Shown in pieces: positions 6,482-11,475 of a stretch of 11,475 nt of DNA; position 1 is the first letter of the stretch, and every line of letters starts with the position of its first letter. The position numbers and the translations under genes were made by a program. The notes under the pieces are model-generated. The model was not told the origin of the DNA, made no database searches, and saw nothing but the letters and a program-made list of their open reading frames with translations. Source of the DNA: Gp6-AA40 sp964505975. GTDB lineage: Bacteria > Acidobacteriota > Vicinamibacteria > Vicinamibacterales > UBA2999. The stretch lies in assembly GCA_964505975.1 (NCBI GenBank), contig CAZDLW010000189.1, forward strand, positions 1-11,475, given 5' to 3'.

Positions 6482-7426
6482 ATGTCGACGCAGGAGCCAG
6501 TCGTGGTCTTCACCACCTCGTCGGACATCGAAGCCAGCGTGGTGATGGCGCTGCTCGATAGTCACGGCATTCGCAGTTTCCGCGTGTCGGGCAACACGCA
6601 AGGCCTCTGGCCGATGGCCATCAACGCATTGGGCGCCGTTCGCGTTGCCGTGCCTGGCGCGTCTGCAGACGAGGCACGGCGCATCATCGACATGCACCGC
6701 GACGGCATGGGATCACCCCTGGTGCGGCTTCGCGACGAGTTCGAGGAGATCGAGACGCGAGTGGGCCACCGCTTCCGCGACCGCGGGCTGCTGGAGCAGG
6801 CGCTGACGCACCGGTCCCGCGCGGCGGAGGACGCCTCCGGCGGCGTGCTGGACAACGAGTCGCTCGAATTCCTTGGCGACGCCGTCCTCGGCCTCGTGGT
6901 GGCCGAGGCGCTGTTCCGCCAGTACCCGGGGTACGACGAGGGCCAGAAGTCGAAGATCAAGGCGGCGGTCGTGTCCACGCAGTCTCTGGCGCAGCATGCG
7001 GAGCGGATTGGTCTGGGCGATCACCTTCTTCTGGGACGCGGTGAGGAGAAGACCGGCGGACGATCCAAGCCGGCACTTCTCGCGGACGCCTACGAGGCGC
7101 TCATCGCCGCGATTTACCTGGATGGTGGGCTCGACGCGGCCGCGGCCTTCCTGCAACGCGAGCTGAAGGATGTGATCGACGCCGGCAGCACGCAGACCAT
7201 CGCGCGGGACTACAAGTCTGCCCTCCAGGAGCGGCTGCAGGCGTCAGGTCATCCGCTGCCGGAGTACCGGATCTCGGGAGAGTCAGGTCCGGATCATCGG
7301 AAGACGTTCAGCGTGGAGGTGGTTGTCGACGGCGACGTGCTTGGCGCCGCGAACGGCAGAGCCAAGAAGGAGGCCGAGCAGGAGGCCGCTCGTCTGGCGC
7401 TCACACGGCTCGACGCAGCGATCTAG
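6482..7426 (+). CDS. rnc: RNase III with N-terminal DUF2007-like domain
   Basis: A 314-residue protein with two parts. Residues ~6-71 (VVVFTTSSDIEASVVMALLD, then SHGIRSFRVSGNTQGLWP, AVRVAVPGASADEARRII) resemble DUF2007, a small putative signal-transducing domain. Residues ~84-230 are the RNase III endonuclease domain with the signature DNESLEFLGDAVL (124-136), catalytic E126, E129 and D133, and the second metal-site pair D202/E205 (ADAYEA). Residues ~240-312 are a double-stranded-RNA-binding domain ending GRAKKEAEQEAARLAL. RNase III cleaves double-stranded RNA in rRNA maturation and mRNA turnover; all catalytic residues are present. Bacterial RNase III is normally ~220-250 residues, so ~80 N-terminal residues are extra. 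An internal ATG at 6707 could start a standard-size form. The main start lacks a Shine-Dalgarno and is probably coupled to the phosphatase stop. Confidence 0.93.
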   Translation: MSTQEPVVVFTTSSDIEASVVMALLDSHGIRSFRVSGNTQGLWPMAINALGAVRVAVPGASADEARRIIDMHRDGMGSPLVRLRDEFEEIETRVGHRFRDRGLLEQALTHRSRAAEDASGGVLDNESLEFLGDAVLGLVVAEALFRQYPGYDEGQKSKIKAAVVSTQSLAQHAERIGLGDHLLLGRGEEKTGGRSKPALLADAYEALIAAIYLDGGLDAAAAFLQRELKDVIDAGSTQTIARDYKSALQERLQASGHPLPEYRISGESGPDHRKTFSVEVVVDGDVLGAANGRAKKEAEQEAARLALTRLDAAI

Positions 7427-7497
7427 CGAGGCTCTGCCTCAGACCGCCGATCATGTGTCGGTGGGCTCCGCCTCGCTCGCTAGTGGCAGCATCTCCT

Positions 7498-7516
7498 GCC
7501 CGCACTCCGTGCGGGC
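7498..7516. terminator. GC-rich hairpin between convergent rnc and ATPase genes
   Basis: GCCCGCAC-TCC-GTGCGGGC is a perfect 8-bp stem with a 3-base loop, 72 bases after the rnc stop. No T-run follows on either strand, so it is at most a non-canonical or rho-assisted terminator. A smaller hairpin, GAGGC-TCT-GCCTC (7428-7440), starts two bases after the stop. Confidence 0.4.
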
Positions 7517-7517
7517 G

Positions 7518-7579
7518 AGACGTCTTGAACGGCCGCCCGAGAACTTGACTCATGTGGATTCCGACCGTTCAAGCCGTCT
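7518..7579 (-). repeat. Long inverted repeat, palindromic element copy 2
   Basis: On the minus strand, arms AGACGGCTTGAACGG (7579-7565) and CCGTTCAAGACGTCT (7532-7518) pair over 15 bases with one G.A mismatch and a 32-base loop. The loop reads GGAATCCA...GAGTCAAGTTCTCGGGCG, matching the loop of the plus-strand repeat at 4046-4117. It lies between the convergent ends of rnc and the ATPase gene. Confidence 0.8.
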
Positions 7580-7605
7580 AGAGACATTCTCAGAGACGAG
7601 TGCCG

Positions 7606-8760
7606 TCAATCGATCTCGATGATGCCCCAGCTCTTTCGCTCCTCGGGCGTGGGCTCGATACCGGCGTACGCCAGCGCCGCGGCCGGTTCGGCCTGGGGAA
7701 CGCGCGTGACGGCGAAACGTTGCACTTCACGCACCACCTCGTCCGCGCTCGGAGGCTGGGGTGTGCAGTGCAGGCGCACCCACAGCCGCAGTACGGGGTC
7801 GGTGAAGCTGTAGCGCTTCTGTCGTGACGTGACGAGATCGACGTCCTCGAGCCACGACAGGTAGTCCTTCGTCGAGCCCGGGGTGCGACGCAGTCGCAGC
7901 GAGATTTCGGTCAACGTCAACGGCTCCGTGTCGGCCAGGATGTCCAGGATGGCCTTGAGCGCGCCGTAGCCGCGCGCGCGATGCAGCCGCAGTTCGTAGC
8001 AATACCGGCACCAGCGGTCGAGTCTGCCCCCTCCCGACAGCAGCGCCGTCAGCGCGCCGATCGGGTCGGGGCTCCCGCCCATCTCCGCCATCGTCTCGCC
8101 CATGGCCGTCACATAGGTGGCGCGACCGTCGGTGAGTGCCTGCACCGTACGTCCGAGGTAGTCCCTGTCGTCGGTGGCCATCTGCTCGTACCCGTCGAAG
8201 GAGGGCGCCAGCAGGTCCGTGACGTCGGGCACCGACAGAGGCGGCAGATGGATGACCTCGAAGCGCGCGGTGGCATCGCGCAGCAGGCGATGCGCGCGCG
8301 CGACATACCGTGTGGTCATGACGAAACGATTCCCGCTCGTGGAGAGCCCGTCGAGCAGTTCGCGGAGGACGTGACGCAACCCCGGGAAGCTTTCGAACGT
8401 CCTCAACTCGAGGACCTCGTCCAGGAGGAAGAGGCATGGTTCGCCACCGGGAACGCGTGCGCTGTCGAAGAACGCGAGCAGGGCGTTGAACGCGTCGCGT
8501 GCGTTGGCAGGGTCCGGTTCGGGCCGGCGCCAGGGCCATGGCGACGAGGCGGTGACCGCATCGAGAAATCGCTCGGGCGTCGTGGCGCACCGCTCCACGT
8601 CGATGTACTGCGCGGCGCCGATGCCGGCACGGTCGCGCAGCCGCAGCAGGAGGGAGGTGCGTCCCGTTCCACAGCCTCCCAGTACGACAGGGATGCGTGA
8701 AGGAACCGCCTCCAGGGCCGCCTGGACGCGACGCTCGAATCCGGCGTGTGGACCCGTCAT
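7606..8760 (-). CDS. P-loop ATPase with C-terminal winged helix, archaeal-ATPase-like
   Basis: A 384-residue predicted ATPase. Walker A region VVLGGCGTGRTSLLLRL (25-41) has arginine (R34) where the lysine of GK[ST] is expected. Walker B is CLFLLDEVLEL (109-119), and RFVMTTRYVARAHRLL (145-160) resembles a sensor segment. Residues ~264-330 form a winged-helix region (ALKAILDILADTEPLTLTEI, SLRLRRTPGSTKDYLSWLED) ending in YSFTDPVLRLWVRLH, a tail typical of the archaeal-type ATPase/DUF234 group. Function is unknown; such proteins are often regulators or orphan NTPases. ATG 8760 is chosen over upstream in-frame starts, which run into hutU, because it has a strong AAGGGGGG eight bases ahead. It lies 71 bases downstream of hutU in the same direction and may share its transcript, but no functional link to histidine use is evident. 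Confidence 0.82.
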   Translation of the reverse strand: MTGPHAGFERRVQAALEAVPSRIPVVLGGCGTGRTSLLLRLRDRAGIGAAQYIDVERCATTPERFLDAVTASSPWPWRRPEPDPANARDAFNALLAFFDSARVPGGEPCLFLLDEVLELRTFESFPGLRHVLRELLDGLSTSGNRFVMTTRYVARAHRLLRDATARFEVIHLPPLSVPDVTDLLAPSFDGYEQMATDDRDYLGRTVQALTDGRATYVTAMGETMAEMGGSPDPIGALTALLSGGGRLDRWCRYCYELRLHRARGYGALKAILDILADTEPLTLTEISLRLRRTPGSTKDYLSWLEDVDLVTSRQKRYSFTDPVLRLWVRLHCTPQPPSADEVVREVQRFAVTRVPQAEPAAALAYAGIEPTPEERKSWGIIEID

Positions 8761-8768
8761 GGTCGATA

Positions 8769-8776
8769 CCCCCCTT
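8769..8776 (-). promoter_or_regulatory. Ribosome binding site of the ATPase gene
   Basis: AAGGGGGG on the minus strand, eight bases before ATG 8760. It is the clearest Shine-Dalgarno in the window and decides the start of this gene. Confidence 0.65.
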
Positions 8777-8831
8777 GCCTGCATTCCTGCACAACTGCCG
8801 TCACACGCGTCCCCGCTTCCATCGACATCCC

Positions 8832-10508
8832 TCAGTGCTGGACGTACGGGCGCCCGCGCATCGGACGCCGGACTCCCCGCGCGTCTGCCGTCGCGATTGC
8901 TTCGGGGTAGCCGGCGTCGGCGTGCCGAGCCACGCCGATACCCGGATCGCACGTCAGGACGCGCTCGAGTCTCTCATCGGCGTCGGATGTCCCGTCCGCC
9001 ACGATCACCATGCCGGCATGCAGCGAGTAGCCGATGCCCACGCCGCCCCCATGATGCACCGACACCCACGTCGCGCCGGCCGCCGTGTTGAGCAGCGCGT
9101 TCAGCACCGGCCAGTCCGCGATCGCATCGCTGCCGTCCCGCATGCGTTCCGTCTCGCGCATCGGGGACGCCACCGATCCGGAATCGAGGTGATCGCGACC
9201 GATCACGATCGGTGCCTTGACGAGACCCGTGCGCACGAGCTCGTTGAGTCTGGCCCCGAACCGAGCGCGCTCTCCATAGCCAAGCCAGCAGATGCGGGCC
9301 GGCAGTCCCTGAAACGCCACGCGTTCCTGCGCCATGCGAATCCACCGACAGAGCGCAGTGTTCTCCGCGAACATCTCCAGTGCGGCCGCATCGGTGGCGT
9401 GGATGTCGCCCGGTTCTCCCGAGAGCGCCACCCAGCGGAACGGCCCCTTCCCTTCGCAGAACAGAGGGCGCACATATTCCGGCACGAAGCCCGGAATGTC
9501 AAACGCATTCGTCACCCTGTGCGCGCGCGCCTGCGCCCGGATGTTGTTGCCATAGTCGAATGTGACCGCGCCGCGGGCCCGAAGCGCGAGCATCGCCTCC
9601 ACGTGGCGCGCCATCGATGCCAGCGCGCGCTCGATGTACTGCTCCGGATCCTGTGCGCGAAGCGCGACGGCCTCCGCCAGCGTCATCCCGCCAGGTACGT
9701 AGCCGTTGAGCGCGTCGTGCGCGGAGGTCTGGTCGGTCAGGATGTCGGGAACGACGCCGCGGTGCACCAGCTCCGGGAGTACCTCCGACGCGTTTCCTTC
9801 GAGCCCCACCGATCGCGCCCGCCTCTCCCGGGTCCAGGCCGCCACCTTCGCGAGCGCCTCGTCCAGGCTCGTGGTCGCCTCGTCCAGGTATCGGGTCGCG
9901 AGGCGACGCTCAATCCGGCGCGGGTCGATCTCGACGATCAGGGCCGCCGCGCCGTTCATGGTCGCCGCCAGAGGCTGCGCGCCGCCCATCCCGCCGAGAC
10001 CGGCGCTCACGAGCAGACGTCCGGCGAGACTGCCGCCAAAGCTCCGCGCCGCCGCTGCGGCGAAGGTTTCGTAGGTGCCCTGCAGGATGCCCTGCGTGCC
10101 GATGTAGATCCAGCTGCCAGCAGTCATCTGGCCGTACATCGTCAGACCGCGATGCTCGAGCTCGCGGAAGTCGGTCCAGGTGGCCCAGGCCGGGACGAGC
10201 AATGCGTTCGCGATGAGCACACGCGGCGCGCCCGCGTGCGTCCGGAACACGCCAACGGGCTTGCCGGACTGCACGAGCAGTGTCTCGTCGCCGGCGAGCT
10301 CACGCAGCGCGGCGACGATCGCGTCGTACGCCTCCCAGTTCCGCGCGGCCTTTCCCGATCCGCCGTAGACGACGAGATCCTCGGGGCGCTCCGCCACATC
10401 GGGGTCGAGATTATTCATCAGCATGCGCAGCGCAGCTTCCTGTGGCCATCCCTTGCAGGAGATGACCGAGCCGCGGGGTGCCCGAACGATGCGCGTGCTG
10501 GTCGTCAT
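8832..10508 (-). CDS. hutU: Urocanate hydratase (urocanase)
   Basis: A full-length 558-residue urocanase, close to the family's ~555. It adds water to urocanate to give imidazolonepropionate, the second step of histidine degradation, using tightly bound NAD+ as electrophile. Visible hallmarks: CKGWPQEAALRMLMNNLDP (18-36), the NAD-binding glycine-rich segment SAGLGGMGGAQPLAATMNGA (168-187), FDYGNNIRAQA (317-327), the active-site cysteine C407 in ARICWLGYGERARFG, and GRDHLDSGSVASP (437-449). ATG 10508 is the natural start. It is transcribed after hutH, 100 bases apart, with its own candidate promoter in that gap. Confidence 0.97.
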   Translation of the reverse strand: MTTSTRIVRAPRGSVISCKGWPQEAALRMLMNNLDPDVAERPEDLVVYGGSGKAARNWEAYDAIVAALRELAGDETLLVQSGKPVGVFRTHAGAPRVLIANALLVPAWATWTDFRELEHRGLTMYGQMTAGSWIYIGTQGILQGTYETFAAAAARSFGGSLAGRLLVSAGLGGMGGAQPLAATMNGAAALIVEIDPRRIERRLATRYLDEATTSLDEALAKVAAWTRERRARSVGLEGNASEVLPELVHRGVVPDILTDQTSAHDALNGYVPGGMTLAEAVALRAQDPEQYIERALASMARHVEAMLALRARGAVTFDYGNNIRAQARAHRVTNAFDIPGFVPEYVRPLFCEGKGPFRWVALSGEPGDIHATDAAALEMFAENTALCRWIRMAQERVAFQGLPARICWLGYGERARFGARLNELVRTGLVKAPIVIGRDHLDSGSVASPMRETERMRDGSDAIADWPVLNALLNTAAGATWVSVHHGGGVGIGYSLHAGMVIVADGTSDADERLERVLTCDPGIGVARHADAGYPEAIATADARGVRRPMRGRPYVQH

Positions 10509-10560
10509 TGATCTCGCACACAGGTGAACGGCAGCAGGGTGATCGATTGCGAAAGATCAG

Positions 10561-10589
10561 AAGTTAAGAAGGGTACGAGAGCTTGTCAA
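10561..10589 (-). promoter_or_regulatory. Candidate promoter of hutU in the hutH-hutU gap
   Basis: On the minus strand a consensus TTGACA (10589-10584), a 17-base spacer and TAACTT (10566-10561). The surrounding gap is clearly more AT-rich than its neighbours. The start would be near 10554, giving a leader of about 45 bases. I see no recognisable HutC operator. Confidence 0.5.
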
Positions 10590-10608
10590 TCCGATCGCCA
10601 AAAATAAA

Positions 10609-11475
10609 TCAGTTGACTTTCACGGAGCACGCACGTTCGAGATCGCCCGTGGCGAGTGCCTGCGCGATCGTGGCGATGTCCGGCGCGGGTGGTCGGTCTT
10701 CGTCGAGCGCCGGCACGCGGGAGCGGATGAAGGCGTGCACGCGCGCGAGCGGTGCGGACGTCGTCAGTGGCTCGAGCAGGTCCAGCGCCTGCGCGGCGCA
10801 CAGCAGTTCAATGGCGATCACGTGTCTGGCCAGGTCGAGGGCGCGCCCGGCCTTGAGCCCAGCCGCCATGCTCATGCTCACATGGTCCTCGCGGTTGCCG
10901 GACGTCGGGATCGTGTCCACGCTCGCCGGGTGGGCGAGCGTCTTCATCTCCGAGACGAGGGCCGCGGCGGTCACCTGCGCCATCATCAGGCCCGAGTGCA
11001 ACCCGCCCTGCCGTGTGAGGAACGCGGGCAGGCCGCTCGTCGCCGGGTTCACGAGACGTTCCGCGCGTCGTTCGCTGATCGTGGCCAACTGGGCGAGGCC
11101 CAGGCAGAGCGTGTCGGCCGCGAGCGCCACCGGCGCTCCGTGAAAGTTGCCCCCCGACACGATCTCGCGTGTATCGGCGAACACCATCGGGTTGTCGGTG
11201 GCGGCGTTTGCCTCGGTTTCGACGATCTGACGAATGAAGCCGAAGGCCTGCCGGGCGGTGCCGTGAACCTGGGCCGCGCACCGCATCGAATAGGCGTCCT
11301 GCACGCGCCCGCAGTTGGCGTGCGCGGCGTTGATGCCACTGCCGGCCAGAAGCGCCAGGAGGTTGGCTGCGGACGTGGCCTGGCCGGATAAGCCGCGCGC
11401 CGCGTGAATGCGAGGGTCGAACGGCCGCGTGGACCCCTGCAGGCCGTCGATGCTCAGTGCGGCGGCGACGTCGGC
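10609..11475 (-). CDS. hutH: Histidine ammonia-lyase, C-terminal part (5' end outside window)
   Basis: The frame enters from the right edge, so only the last 288 residues are present; the family is ~500-515 residues. HutH deaminates histidine to urocanate, the step before HutU. Visible motifs in order: LSIDGLQGSTRPFDPRIHAA, CGRVQDAYSMRCAAQVHG (the catalytic-tyrosine region, QDxYSxR), ETEANAATDNPMVF, SGGNFHGAPVALAADTL and TSGNREDHVSMSMAAG (family usual SANQEDHVSM; the glutamate is kept). The N-terminal half with the Ala-Ser-Gly triad that forms the MIO cofactor is not in view, so activity cannot be judged. Stop TGA at 10611-10609, followed by the hutU gene in the same direction. Confidence 0.95.
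   Translation of the reverse strand, partial: ADVAAALSIDGLQGSTRPFDPRIHAARGLSGQATSAANLLALLAGSGINAAHANCGRVQDAYSMRCAAQVHGTARQAFGFIRQIVETEANAATDNPMVFADTREIVSGGNFHGAPVALAADTLCLGLAQLATISERRAERLVNPATSGLPAFLTRQGGLHSGLMMAQVTAAALVSEMKTLAHPASVDTIPTSGNREDHVSMSMAAGLKAGRALDLARHVIAIELLCAAQALDLLEPLTTSAPLARVHAFIRSRVPALDEDRPPAPDIATIAQALATGDLERACSVKVN

Noticed and set aside
8697..10511. 604-codon open frame on the plus strand opposite hutU
   Set aside because: Same reason: it mirrors a well-conserved urocanase and has no recognisable motifs.

Overview
This is a GC-rich bacterial chromosomal window with ordinary housekeeping genes packed on both strands and one mobile-element edge at its left end. The combination of genes (a HAMP/SpoIIE phosphatase, a DUF2007-type domain fused to RNase III, FtsB, a hut operon and a large serine recombinase at a tRNA) and the scarcity of Shine-Dalgarno sites would fit an Acidobacteriota-like soil bacterium. 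That placement is inference only; no marker gene here decides taxonomy.

Layout. At 1-368 is the 3' end of a large serine recombinase whose reading frame runs into the initiator tRNA-fMet gene (325-401, minus, CCA encoded). The tRNA's rho-independent terminator (273-307) lies inside the recombinase frame, so an integrative element very probably sits to the left, inserted at the 3' end of this tRNA. Immediately upstream of the tRNA, with no spacer, is a small PAS-domain gene (402-899, minus) whose 3' end contains the tRNA promoter. Next come ftsB (1049-1396, minus), a 352-base divergent spacer with two palindromic elements, cutA (1749-2084, plus), and a minus-strand pair: a trans-sulfuration PLP enzyme (2703-3935) followed by a YqaA/DedA-like membrane protein (2093-2695). 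A second divergent spacer (3936-4261) carries a long inverted repeat. The plus-strand pair that follows is a membrane HAMP/PP2C phosphatase of the RsbU/SpoIIE class (4262-6472) and RNase III with an N-terminal DUF2007-like domain (6482-7426). After a convergent spacer with hairpins come the minus-strand genes in transcription order hutH (partial, right edge), hutU, and a P-loop ATPase with a C-terminal winged helix (7606-8760).

How the genes work together. HutH and HutU catalyse the first two steps of histidine degradation (histidine to urocanate to imidazolonepropionate). The ATPase downstream is co-oriented but has no known link to that pathway. The PLP enzyme and the membrane protein look co-transcribed. 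The phosphatase and rnc are nine bases apart and probably co-transcribed.

The most interesting signal is outside the genes. The long inverted repeats at 4046-4117 (plus) and 7518-7579 (minus) align with each other over their whole length, including the loop. They keep the same internal G.A mismatch and show one compensatory base-pair change (G-C to T-A) in the stem. They look like two copies of a dispersed palindromic intergenic element. Two further palindromes at 1466-1517 and 1550-1621 have similar architecture.
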